Assembly: GCA_002383485.1 (NCBI GenBank)
Contig: DFYY01000036.1
Coordinates: 30,605-94,604, forward strand
Origin: Bacteroidales bacterium UBA4070
GTDB taxonomy: Bacteria; Bacteroidota; Bacteroidia; Bacteroidales; VadinHA17
Reading direction: 5' to 3'
DNA length: 64,000 bases
The notes beneath the pieces are model-generated. The model did not search any database. It was not told where the DNA came from and worked only from the letters and a program-made list of their open reading frames with translations. Position numbers and translations under genes: made by a program. Positions 27,038 through 35,195 of this stretch are shown here, in pieces (positions within the stretch are counted from its first letter, which is position 1; every line of letters starts with the position of its first letter).

Positions 27038-27145
27038 GCCTGCATCTGCTTTGAAGGGTGTAAACTTACATAAAATCGCCCGCATTTGAATCGCTCTGCG
27101 AAAATCTGCCCCTTGATAATATTTATCTCACCGGTGATAAAAAGA

Positions 27146-27177
27146 TTTGATATATATTTTAATTTAAGTTAAATTTG
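27146..27177 (+). promoter_or_regulatory. Bacteroidota promoter for recQ
   Basis: TTTG (27146-27149), 20-base spacer, TAAATTTG (27170-27177), with a leader of about 80 AT-rich bases before the recQ start. Confidence 0.65.
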
Positions 27178-27263
27178 AAATAAGGGTAATAGGTTGAATA
27201 AAGTTCACGTAACTTGTTATTGATATTATAACCATTTTAAAATTGAGGGAGAGGAACTATTAA

Positions 27264-29441
27264 ATGTATACTGACGCTTCCATACACGACTACCTGAAGA
27301 GGTATTTCGGGTTTGACACATTCAAGGGAAACCAGGGGCCTATCATCAGGAGCGTTCTTGAAGGGAATGACACATTCGTGCTGATGCCAACCGGTGGAGG
27401 GAAATCGCTCTGCTATCAGCTCCCGGCCGTGATGATGGAGGGTACGGCAGTGGTGATCTCGCCTCTGATAGCGTTGATGAAGAACCAGGTGGACGCAATG
27501 CGCAACTTCAACACCACTGATGACGTGGCCCATTTTCTCAACTCTTCGCTGACAAAAACCGCCATCACCAAGGTCAGGCATGATGTGATGCACGGAAATA
27601 CCAAGCTGTTGTACGTGGCCCCGGAGTCGCTCACCAAGGACGAGAATATCGAGTTTCTAAAGAGCATAACGGTTTCGTTTTACGCTGTTGACGAAGCACA
27701 CTGCATCTCCGAGTGGGGGCACGATTTCAGGCCGGAGTACCGCCGGATAAGACCCATTATTGACACGATAGCACGGGCGCCCATCATTGCACTTACAGCC
27801 ACTGCAACCCCGAAGGTGCAGCATGATATCCTGAAGAACCTCGGGATATCTGATGCTGCAGTGTTCAAATCGTCATTTAACAGGCCTAACCTCTATTACG
27901 AGGTCAAAGCCAAGCAGGATGCCACCCGGGAGATCATCAAATATATAAAGAACAACCCGGGCAAGTCAGGGATCATCTACTGCCTCAGCCGCAAAAAAGT
28001 AGAGGAACTGGCCGAGACGCTGAAGGTCAATGACATCAAGGCCCTGGCCTATCATGCAGGGATGGACTCGCTAACGCGCACATCCAACCAGGACAAGTTC
28101 CTGATGGAAGATACGGATGTGATTGTGGCTACAATTGCCTTCGGGATGGGGATTGACAAGCCCGATGTGCGCTATGTGATTCATTATGACATGCCGAAGA
28201 GCCTTGAGGGGTACTATCAGGAGACAGGGCGTGCCGGACGTGACGGGGGAGAGGGCAGATGCATCGCCTATTACAGCTATGATGATATCGTCAAGCTTGA
28301 AAAATTCATGCAGGGAAAACCTATCGCAGAACAGGAGATTGGCAAACAACTGCTGCTGGAGACTGTCTCATATGCCGAGTCGTCAACCTGCAGAAGGAGG
28401 ATACTGCTTCATTACTTCGGTGAGGAATACAAACAGGAAAACTGCGAAGCATGTGACAACTGCCTGCATCCCAAGACCCAGTTCGAGGGCCAGGATTATG
28501 TGGTAAACATGCTGGAGACGGTGCTTGCCGTTAAAGAGAAGCATAAGGCAGACCATATTGCGAAAATCCTTGCCGGGACAATGAATTCTGCAATCAAGTC
28601 TTACAAGCACCACAAGCTTGAGACCTTTGGGATAGACGAGGAGAAGGACGAGCGTTTCTGGAATATGGTGATCCGGCAAGCTCTCATCAACAAGCTGCTT
28701 AATAAGGATATAGAGAACTATGGGTTGCTTGGGCTGACACCAAAGGGTCATGAATTTCTTGACAATCCGGTGAGCTTCAAGCTCAATGAGGATCATGATT
28801 ATACTGAGTCGGAGGATGAAGAGACCTCTTTCGGAGCGCGTACGGCAGCAGCGGATGAAGAGTTGCTGAGCATACTGAAGGACCTCCGGAAGAAGATCTC
28901 GAAGCAGGCCGGCCAGCCTCCCTATAACATCTTTCAGGATCCGTCGCTGGAGGAGATGGCAATACAGTACCCGATAACCCTGGAGGAGTTGCAGAACATC
29001 ACCGGTATAGGTGCGGGCAAGGCGCAGCGTTACGGCAGGGAAGTCATTGAGGTGATCAAAAACTATGTGGCTGACAAGGAGATCATCAGGCCACAGGACA
29101 TGGTTGTAAAGTCAGTGGTAAACAAGTCGGGGCTGAAGGTATATATTATTCAGAGCATTGACCGCAAGATGCCTCTTGAGGACATTGCCGATGCCAAGGG
29201 CATTGAATACGATGAACTGTTGTCCGAGATAGAGGCCATAGTGAGCAGTGGTACCAAGCTTAACATTGATTACTATATCAATATGGTTATTGATGAGGAC
29301 CGTCAGCAGGACATCTATTCGTTCTTCATGGAGGAGGCACAGACAGGTACGCTGGAGGAGGCAGTGAATGAGCTTGCCGGTGAGTTTGAGGAGGAGGAGA
29401 TCAGGCTGGTGCGGATCCAGGTGCTGGCGGAGGGAAACTGA
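27264..29441 (+). CDS. recQ: ATP-dependent DNA helicase RecQ
   Basis: A 725-residue 3'-5' helicase for repair and recombination. Seen in order: Walker A PTGGGKSLCYQLP, DEAH motif VDEAHCISEWGHDF, motif V/VI ETGRAGRDG, the RQC zinc cysteines (CRRRILLHYFGEE, then CEACDNC), an HRDC domain around residues 530-605, and an extra C-terminal helical domain of about 100 residues (DRKMPLEDIADAKGIEYDEL). The last part is common in Bacteroidota RecQ and absent from E. coli RecQ. The gene ends in a 3' heptamer array and converges on carB across the repeat-rich island. Confidence 0.96.
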   Translation: MYTDASIHDYLKRYFGFDTFKGNQGPIIRSVLEGNDTFVLMPTGGGKSLCYQLPAVMMEGTAVVISPLIALMKNQVDAMRNFNTTDDVAHFLNSSLTKTAITKVRHDVMHGNTKLLYVAPESLTKDENIEFLKSITVSFYAVDEAHCISEWGHDFRPEYRRIRPIIDTIARAPIIALTATATPKVQHDILKNLGISDAAVFKSSFNRPNLYYEVKAKQDATREIIKYIKNNPGKSGIIYCLSRKKVEELAETLKVNDIKALAYHAGMDSLTRTSNQDKFLMEDTDVIVATIAFGMGIDKPDVRYVIHYDMPKSLEGYYQETGRAGRDGGEGRCIAYYSYDDIVKLEKFMQGKPIAEQEIGKQLLLETVSYAESSTCRRRILLHYFGEEYKQENCEACDNCLHPKTQFEGQDYVVNMLETVLAVKEKHKADHIAKILAGTMNSAIKSYKHHKLETFGIDEEKDERFWNMVIRQALINKLLNKDIENYGLLGLTPKGHEFLDNPVSFKLNEDHDYTESEDEETSFGARTAAADEELLSILKDLRKKISKQAGQPPYNIFQDPSLEEMAIQYPITLEELQNITGIGAGKAQRYGREVIEVIKNYVADKEIIRPQDMVVKSVVNKSGLKVYIIQSIDRKMPLEDIADAKGIEYDELLSEIEAIVSSGTKLNIDYYINMVIDEDRQQDIYSFFMEEAQTGTLEEAVNELAGEFEEEEIRLVRIQVLAEGN

Positions 29442-29443
29442 GG

Positions 29444-29471
29444 GAGTTGCGATTTACGAGTTGCGAATTTG
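29444..29471 (+). repeat. Heptamer array at the recQ stop codon
   Basis: Four in-phase 7-bp units of the type GANTTNC/GAATTTG (two are exactly GAGTTGC) begin two bases after the recQ TGA. The same unit occurs after carB and lysS in the same sense relative to the gene. Confidence 0.85.
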
Positions 29472-29509
29472 TTGTAAAGAATTTAAAAACAGAACTTCAT
29501 GTGGTTTTC

Positions 29510-29587
29510 GCAGGTCTTGGACCTGCAAGAATTGTAACACAGGGCATCAGATGCCTTACGCAGGTCGTAGACCTGCAAGAATTGTAA
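29510..29587 (+). repeat. Two hairpin repeats with constant tail (50-bp period)
   Basis: Unit 1: GCAGGTC-ttg-GACCTGC (29510-29526) plus tail AAGAATTGTAA (29527-29537). Unit 2: GCAGGTC-gta-GACCTGC (29560-29576) plus the same tail (29577-29587). Units are exactly 50 bp apart. The spacer begins CACAG and holds another hairpin, GGCATC-a-GATGCC (29543-29555). It is not a plausible terminator because no T-run follows. Confidence 0.9.
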
Positions 29588-29611
29588 AAGCCTGCCGCCA
29601 CCCGACCAGTC

Positions 29612-30811
29612 TCATTTACCCCTGAACTTCCGAGATGACGGAAACCGACTCATCACCCACACCACCAGGAAATAGAACGGATACAGGAGCCCTGAACCAA
29701 TGAACTGCATCACCCTTATACGATTGCCTCTCTTTTTCATCTCCCTGCTGATCAGCAGGAAATCGGGTATGGCTTTGATCCCGTACATGGCGGCAACCAC
29801 CGGCAGATATGCAGCTGAAAAGCATGAAGCTACCGCGGCGGCGGTGACGGCGGCGTTGCACGCCGCCGTGGCTGTGGCGAGGGTGATGACGGGGGCGCCC
29901 CTCAGGTGAAGCGCCTTGGATGCCCAGCGTGCGCGCTGCCGCAACAGCGCCGCAGCCGTGACCGCTCCCGCGGTTTCCACCGCCGCCGTGCTGCGGCCGT
30001 CATGCATGGCGGCCCCGCCGCCACGCATGACGGCCTCCAGAAGAAACATGTCATCACCCGACGGCAAATCCTCACGCAATTCGCCTGAATAACGGAGATA
30101 TACCTCCCTGCGGAACGACATGTTCGCTGCATTGCACATAACCGGAAACCCCGCCACAGCTGTCGCTTCCGTTATCGCCTGCAAAGCCGAAAACTCAAAG
30201 ACCCCGAACTGCGGCCAGAATCCCCCGGCTGCCTCATGGTACACTGATGCCAGTACAATGTCAGCATCAGGAACCGTGGCAGCATCCGTCAGCTGATTAT
30301 CATCCGCTGGAGTTGTCCCTGCCGGTGAATCTCCATCCGTTTTAACTCGTCCAGTGGGCCTGGCACGGTACCACGAGGCATGGGATCTCACCCATCCGGG
30401 ACCGACAACACAGTCGGCATCAGTTGTGAGAATAATATTCCCGGCCGCTTTCTCAATGCCGTAACGCACAGCCCTTTTCTTGCCTGAAAATGGGTTGTAA
30501 ATGAGCCTCATTCGCGGACCTGGCTTATTCCTGAGGCTGTCAATAAATTCACTTACTAATATTGGTGTCCGGTCGGTTGAGTTGTCATTGACGACTATAA
30601 TCTCAAGGAATTCATCCGGGTAATCCTGTCTTACAAGGCGCCCGAGCAGGTTGGCTATGTGATTCTCCTCGTTCCGTGCTGCCACAACTACACTTACAGT
30701 TGCCGCATATGCATTGTCAGGAACAACTGCCTCTCGGCGGCGGGCAAGGATCCGCCACAGGATTAAAAGTCCGGCTGAGTAGACAGCTACAGGTAGAATC
30801 AGCCACCACAT
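29612..30811 (-). CDS. Family 2 glycosyltransferase, membrane-bound
   Basis: A 399-residue protein. An N-terminal membrane segment precedes a GT2 domain (VSVVVAARNEENHIANLL, then IIVVNDNSTDRTP, the DADCVVG metal motif near residue 137, GDDMFLLEA, and the QRARWASKA motif near residue 305). Two or three hydrophobic segments end it. This is a processive-type GT2 layout, as in polysaccharide or glycolipid synthesis; donor and acceptor are unknown. The second half is unusually alanine-rich and GC-rich (bases 29820-30020), unlike its neighbours. It is bracketed by repeats and preceded by the octamer array, and with the GNAT gene forms the island between recQ and carB. Confidence 0.88.
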   Translation of the reverse strand: MWWLILPVAVYSAGLLILWRILARRREAVVPDNAYAATVSVVVAARNEENHIANLLGRLVRQDYPDEFLEIIVVNDNSTDRTPILVSEFIDSLRNKPGPRMRLIYNPFSGKKRAVRYGIEKAAGNIILTTDADCVVGPGWVRSHASWYRARPTGRVKTDGDSPAGTTPADDNQLTDAATVPDADIVLASVYHEAAGGFWPQFGVFEFSALQAITEATAVAGFPVMCNAANMSFRREVYLRYSGELREDLPSGDDMFLLEAVMRGGGAAMHDGRSTAAVETAGAVTAAALLRQRARWASKALHLRGAPVITLATATAACNAAVTAAAVASCFSAAYLPVVAAMYGIKAIPDFLLISREMKKRGNRIRVMQFIGSGLLYPFYFLVVWVMSRFPSSRKFRGK

Positions 30812-30819
30812 ATTTTAAG

Positions 30820-30931
30820 GTCTGAAGGTCATAGGGTCTGAGAGTCTGAGGGTCATAGGGTCTGAGAGTCTGAGGGTCTGAGGGTCTGAGAGTCTGAGGG
30901 TCTGAGGGTCTGAGAGTCTGAGGGTCTGAGA
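30820..30931. repeat. Fourteen in-phase octamers GTCTGAGR
   Basis: A 112-base array of 14 exact 8-bp steps: mostly GTCTGAGA or GTCTGAGG, with one GTCTGAAG and two GTCATAGG. It lies 8 bases upstream of the glycosyltransferase start, in its leader, and downstream of the GNAT gene. There are no spacers, so it is not CRISPR. Confidence 0.95.
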
Positions 30932-30971
30932 GCCCCGACACTTCGTGTGCGGGGTATCGACCCTACGGGTC
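30932..30971. repeat. Two hairpins next to the octamer array
   Basis: CCCCG-ACAC-ttc-GTGT-g-CGGGG (30933-30954, one bulge) is followed by GACCC-tac-GGGTC (30959-30971). Three-base loops resemble those of the hairpin repeats nearby, but the AAGAATTGTAA tail is absent. Confidence 0.7.
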
Positions 30972-30995
30972 TCAATCTGAGGGTTTGCAAGTCAA

Positions 30996-31442
30996 TCACA
31001 CCATCCACTCGAAGGTACGGTAATGACTTCCGTTCATGCCCATCGCCTCGTAGGTTTTCTGGGCACGGATATTTTCCGACTCCACGTAAAGCCTCAGTCC
31101 TGCAATTCCCTGATCCATACCCTCCTTTTTAACATGTTCATACATCATCCTGAATATCCCTTTCCGGCGGTAATCAGGAATCACATAGACCGACTGGAAC
31201 CACCATATGTTGGCATTTCGCCAGTCGCTCCACTCAAATGTGATCATAAGTGAGGCCACAATTCTGCCCAGATCTTCTGCTACATAGTAATGTCCCCTGG
31301 TCGGGTCATTGAAAACGGCCATGACTCCGCGGGTGATGAGGTCTGTCTTCAGTTCCATACCCTCTGTCTCCATGGCCATGGCCTGCTGGAAGGAGATGAT
31401 TGCCGGAGCGTCAATGGGGGTTGCGGTGCGGATTGTAATCAT
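30996..31442 (-). CDS. GNAT family N-acetyltransferase
   Basis: A 148-residue acyltransferase from ATG 31440-31442 (MITIRTATPIDAPAI). An open frame continues upstream into the hairpin repeats and is not used. The acetyl-CoA motif is VIPDYRRKGIFRMMYEHV (near residues 90-107). The conserved C-terminal segment LYVESENIRAQKTYEAMGM follows. The acceptor is unknown; such enzymes acetylate small molecules or protein N-termini. It and the glycosyltransferase are the only genes between the recQ-side and carB-side repeats. Confidence 0.88.
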   Translation of the reverse strand: MITIRTATPIDAPAIISFQQAMAMETEGMELKTDLITRGVMAVFNDPTRGHYYVAEDLGRIVASLMITFEWSDWRNANIWWFQSVYVIPDYRRKGIFRMMYEHVKKEGMDQGIAGLRLYVESENIRAQKTYEAMGMNGSHYRTFEWMV

Positions 31443-31471
31443 GATGAAATAGATTGATTTATGATGTTCTT

Positions 31472-31598
31472 TTACAATTCTTGATGGCCTGCAGCCATCG
31501 TGTTTCATCGTGCGTTCTGTGTTACAATTCTTGATGGCCTAAGCCATCGTGTTTCATCGTGCGTTCTGTGTTACAATTCTTGATGGCCTGCAGCCATC
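31472..31598 (-). repeat. Three hairpin repeats with constant tail (about 50-bp period)
   Basis: Minus-strand copies at 31472-31499, 31522-31548 and 31571-31598: stem GATGGC/GCCATC with loops of 4-5 bases, then tail AAGAATTGTAA. Copies two and three extend to AAGAATTGTAACACAG (31517-31532, 31566-31581), identical to the recQ-side tail but on the opposite strand. Confidence 0.92.
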
Positions 31599-31611
31599 CT
31601 CTACTTTATGA

Positions 31612-31646
31612 TCAAATCGCAAATCGCAAATCGCAACTCGCCAATC
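31612..31646 (-). repeat. Heptamer array at the carB stop codon
   Basis: Read in carB sense, five 7-bp units start one base after TGA: GATTGGC, GAGTTGC, GATTTGC twice and GATTTGA. It mirrors the recQ-side array. Confidence 0.9.
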
Positions 31647-31647
31647 C

Positions 31648-34600
31648 TCAATACTCATCCCACGCCTTGATCTCTATCTCACTCTCCGGAACGCTGCAGA
31701 AGGCGTTGATGAATGCCGAGGCCAGCCTCGCGTTGGTGATCAGTGGGATATTGTAATCCACGGCACTGCGCCTGATCTGGTAGTCGTTGCTCAGTTCCGT
31801 AGCCGACAGATCCTTTGGTATATTTATCACCAGGTCTACCACCCGCTGCCTGATCAGCTCAACCGTATTCGGTGGTGCCTGCTCGTCGGGCCAGTATGCC
31901 ACCTTCGCCGCCACCCCTGCATTGGATAGGAACTGCTGCGTGCCACGGGTGGCAAAGATTGTATATCCCCTCCGCTCCAGCAGTCTCACCGCCTCCAACA
32001 GGTCAGCCTTCGACTTGGCAGGCCCGGAGGAAATAAGAACGGCTTTCACAGGTATACGATAGCCCACGGAGTACATCGCCTTGAGCAACGCCTCATGGAA
32101 ACTGTCGCCAATGCATCCCACCTCGCCCGTCGATGCCATATCCACACCCAGTACCGGGTCGGCCTTGGCCAGGCGTGAGAAGCTGAACTGCGAGGCCTTG
32201 ACCCCCACATAATCGAGGTCAAAGACCGACTTGTGCGGCTTCTCCCACTGCACTCCGATCATGACCCTGGTGGCCAGCTCTATTAGATTGATTTTGAGTA
32301 CCTTGGAAACAAACGGCATGCTCCGGCTGGCGCGCAGGTTGCATTCAATGACCTTTATGTCGTTGTCACGCGCCAGGAACTGAATGTTAAACGGCCCTGA
32401 GATATTCATCTCGCGGGCAATCTCGCGCGAGATACGCTTAATACGGCGGACCGTCTCAAAGTAAATCTTCTGAGGCGGGAAAACGATTGTAGCATCGCCC
32501 GAGTGCACCCCGGCATACTCCACATGCTCGCTGATGGCATAGGCTACAATCTCGCCGCCGGAAGCAACGGCATCAATCTCGATCTCCTTTGCATATTCTA
32601 TGAACTCTGATACCACCACCGGGTGTTCCTTGGAGACGCTGGCTGCAAGCTCCAGGAAATGCACCAGCTCGGAGCTGTTGGAGACCACATTCATCGCGGC
32701 GCCGGAGAGTACATACGATGGACGTATCAACACCGGGAACCCGATATCTTTTATGAACCGGTTAATCTCCTCAAAACTGCGCAACTCCCTCCACCGGGGC
32801 TGGTCAACCCCCAGCATATCACACATTGAAGAGAACTTGTGCCGGTCCTCGGCCCTGTCGATTGACTCCGGTGGTGTGCCAAGGATAGGCACTCCCTGCC
32901 TGTGCAGACGCATCGCAAGATTATTGGGTATCTGGCCGCCCATTGCCAGAATAACACCGCGCGGCGTCTCAAGGTCAACAATATCCATCACCCTTTCAAA
33001 CGACAGCTCGTCGAAGTAAAGCCTGTCGCACATGTCATAATCGGTACTGACGGTTTCGGGATTGTAGTTGATCATCACGCCGCGGAGGCCCTCGCGCCTG
33101 ATGGTGTTGATAGCATTGACTGAGCACCAGTCGAACTCCACGCTGGAACCGATACGGTAAGCACCGGAACCCAGCACAATCACCGAACGCTTGTCATTTT
33201 CATACCAGATGTCGTGCTCTATCCCGCTGTATGTGAGATAGAGGTAGTTGGTTACGGCGGGATACTCGGCTGCCAGGGTATCTATCTGCTTGACATACGG
33301 CACAATACCCCGGCTCTTACGGTGACGCCGCACGGTGAGCATCGCCTCGTTGATGGAGCGGTTGTCAGGTTTCAATATATGCCGCGCTATCTGGAAGTCG
33401 CTGAATCCGTTAATCTTGGCGTGAAGAAGTTCTCTGTCGGGCAGGCTCTCCAGCGAGTCATAACCCTCAAGCTCCTTCTTGATGTTACTTATATTCTCAA
33501 GCTTATAGAGGAACCACCGGTCAATTTTGGTCAGTTCCCAGATCCGGTCTACATCAAATCCAATCTCCAGCGCTTCGGCAATTGAGAAGATACGCATATC
33601 AGTCGGCTGCGACAGCTCCTTTTCGATATCGCTGAAGCTCAGGTTACGGTTGCTGACGAATCCGTGCATTCCCAGTCCTATCATCCTGAGGCCTTTTTGT
33701 ATAGCCTCCTCAAATGTCCGACCGATTGCCATTATCTCACCCACGCTCTTCATGCTGCTGCCGATTTCGTGGGCAACACCCTGGAACTTATTGAGATCCC
33801 ACCTGGGTATTTTGCAGACAATATAGTCGAGGGCAGGTTCGAAGCAGGCGGTTGTTGTTTTTGTTACTGAATTTTTCAGCTGGTGGAGGCCATAGCCGAG
33901 CGCCAGCTTGGCTGCCACGAAGGCGAGGGGGTAGCCTGTTGCCTTCGAAGCCAGGGCGCTGGAGCGTGAGAGACGGGCGTTGACTTCAATGACGCGGTAG
34001 TCCTCTGAGTTGGGATCGAGGGCATACTGGACATTGCACTCGCCGATGATGCCCACATGTCGTATAATCTTAATGGAAAGCTCCCTGAGCTTATGGTATT
34101 CGCTGTTGGTAAGGGTCTGCGACGGAGCCACCACGATGCTCTCTCCGGTGTGGATTCCCAGCGGATCAAAGTTCTCCATGTTGCAGACGGTGATGCAGTT
34201 GTCGAACCGGTCACGCACCACCTCGTACTCAACCTCTTTCCATCCCTTGAGCGATTCCTCGACGAGTATCTGATCGGAATAGGAGAAAGCGCGGGCCGCA
34301 AGGGCCTTCAACTCCTCGGTATCCGAGCAGAATCCGCTGCCCTGTCCGCCAAGAGTGTATGCTGCCCTGATGATTATCGGGAATCCCAGTCCCTGTGATG
34401 CGCCGAGTGCATCTTCCACTGTAGTCACTGCCATGCTTCTGGGAGTTCTCACCCCGATCTCATCGAGTTTTTTGACGAAGAGCTCACGGTCCTCCGTATT
34501 CATGATGGCCTCCACAGGAGTCCCCAGCACCTTCACCCCGTGTTTCTCAAAGACTCCGCTGCGATAGAGGGCTGTTCCGCAGTTGAGAGCGGTCTGGCCG

Positions 34601-34869
34601 CCGAATGACAGGAGTATCCCGTCGGGTTTCTCACGTTCAATCACCCGCTCTACAAACTTCGGGGTGACCGGGAGGAAATAGATTTTGTCAGCAATCTTTT
34701 CCGAGGTCTGGACCGTGGCGATGTTCGGATTTATCAGAACAGTGAAGATCCCCTCTTCCCGAAGCGCTTTGAGCGCCTGGGAACCGGAGTAGTCAAACTC
34801 GCCTGCCTCACCTATCTTGAGGGCGCCGGAGCCCAGCAGCAGCACCTTCTTTATATCGTCATTCATCAT
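31648..34869 (-). CDS. carB: Carbamoyl-phosphate synthase large subunit
   Basis: A 1073-residue two-half ATP-grasp enzyme that makes carbamoyl phosphate from ammonia, bicarbonate and two ATP. The N-terminal half has GSGALKIGEAGEFDYSGSQA; the second half repeats it as GSGAYRIGSSVEFDWCSV. A C-terminal MGS-like regulatory domain (from about residue 935) has FATRGTQQFLSNAGV. Start at ATG 34867-34869 (a second Met follows at once); length is typical. The frame upstream to 34995 lacks conservation. It is separated from carA by about 6 kb, with arg genes between, so the two are not in one operon. A -7-like TATTTTTAC lies at 34883-34891. Confidence 0.97.
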   Translation of the reverse strand: MMNDDIKKVLLLGSGALKIGEAGEFDYSGSQALKALREEGIFTVLINPNIATVQTSEKIADKIYFLPVTPKFVERVIEREKPDGILLSFGGQTALNCGTALYRSGVFEKHGVKVLGTPVEAIMNTEDRELFVKKLDEIGVRTPRSMAVTTVEDALGASQGLGFPIIIRAAYTLGGQGSGFCSDTEELKALAARAFSYSDQILVEESLKGWKEVEYEVVRDRFDNCITVCNMENFDPLGIHTGESIVVAPSQTLTNSEYHKLRELSIKIIRHVGIIGECNVQYALDPNSEDYRVIEVNARLSRSSALASKATGYPLAFVAAKLALGYGLHQLKNSVTKTTTACFEPALDYIVCKIPRWDLNKFQGVAHEIGSSMKSVGEIMAIGRTFEEAIQKGLRMIGLGMHGFVSNRNLSFSDIEKELSQPTDMRIFSIAEALEIGFDVDRIWELTKIDRWFLYKLENISNIKKELEGYDSLESLPDRELLHAKINGFSDFQIARHILKPDNRSINEAMLTVRRHRKSRGIVPYVKQIDTLAAEYPAVTNYLYLTYSGIEHDIWYENDKRSVIVLGSGAYRIGSSVEFDWCSVNAINTIRREGLRGVMINYNPETVSTDYDMCDRLYFDELSFERVMDIVDLETPRGVILAMGGQIPNNLAMRLHRQGVPILGTPPESIDRAEDRHKFSSMCDMLGVDQPRWRELRSFEEINRFIKDIGFPVLIRPSYVLSGAAMNVVSNSSELVHFLELAASVSKEHPVVVSEFIEYAKEIEIDAVASGGEIVAYAISEHVEYAGVHSGDATIVFPPQKIYFETVRRIKRISREIAREMNISGPFNIQFLARDNDIKVIECNLRASRSMPFVSKVLKINLIELATRVMIGVQWEKPHKSVFDLDYVGVKASQFSFSRLAKADPVLGVDMASTGEVGCIGDSFHEALLKAMYSVGYRIPVKAVLISSGPAKSKADLLEAVRLLERRGYTIFATRGTQQFLSNAGVAAKVAYWPDEQAPPNTVELIRQRVVDLVINIPKDLSATELSNDYQIRRSAVDYNIPLITNARLASAFINAFCSVPESEIEIKAWDEY

Positions 34870-35195
34870 TCCCGTTTGGGGTGTAAAAATACAACAAAAA
34901 TGAAGTGCAGCCCCGTTTGGAACAGAAGAAGCAGCAGGTTCACCAGGCCGTGACTCAGGCCGGATTTGAACTGTCCATGGAATCCGGAAGGACATGAATC
35001 GCGGCCCGTCTCCCGGGAAAGCCTACCATTGAAGCTGGTCCGGTGGTGTTCAGAACTTTGCAGTTCATTGTTAAAAACTTAATACTGGTCAAATAATGTG
35101 TAACATAGAGCATTTCGTTACGTTTACCTAGTAATTTGATTCGGAGATCCCTATCATCAGATAAAAATTTTATGAATAAGGACATTCATTATGTC
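34870..35195. other. 326-base spacer without a supported gene
   Basis: Divergent region between carB and the first PEGA-like gene. The half next to carB is fairly GC-rich and the other half AT-rich. Short open frames here have no signal peptide, no conserved motif and no good start. Apart from the -7-like box for carB (34883-34891, minus) I see nothing firm; no riboswitch or tRNA. Confidence 0.5.

Noticed and set aside
28383..28796. 137-codon minus-strand frame inside recQ
   Set aside because: Shadow of the recQ zinc and winged-helix region, no independent support.
29510..29587. Hairpins after recQ as terminators
   Set aside because: No T-run follows either hairpin, and the constant tail is shared with other loci in both orientations.
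30820..30931. Possible CRISPR array
   Set aside because: Units are 8 bp, contiguous, with no spacers and no cas genes nearby.
30717..30941. Minus-strand reading frame of 74 codons with an octapeptide repeat (DPQTLRPS)
   Set aside because: The octapeptide is only the translation of the 8-bp DNA array and the frame runs into the glycosyltransferase start.
34870..35195. Riboswitch or small gene in the carB-PEGA spacer
   Set aside because: No known riboswitch core or convincing open frame was found; only a GGCC-based short stem and a -7-like box.
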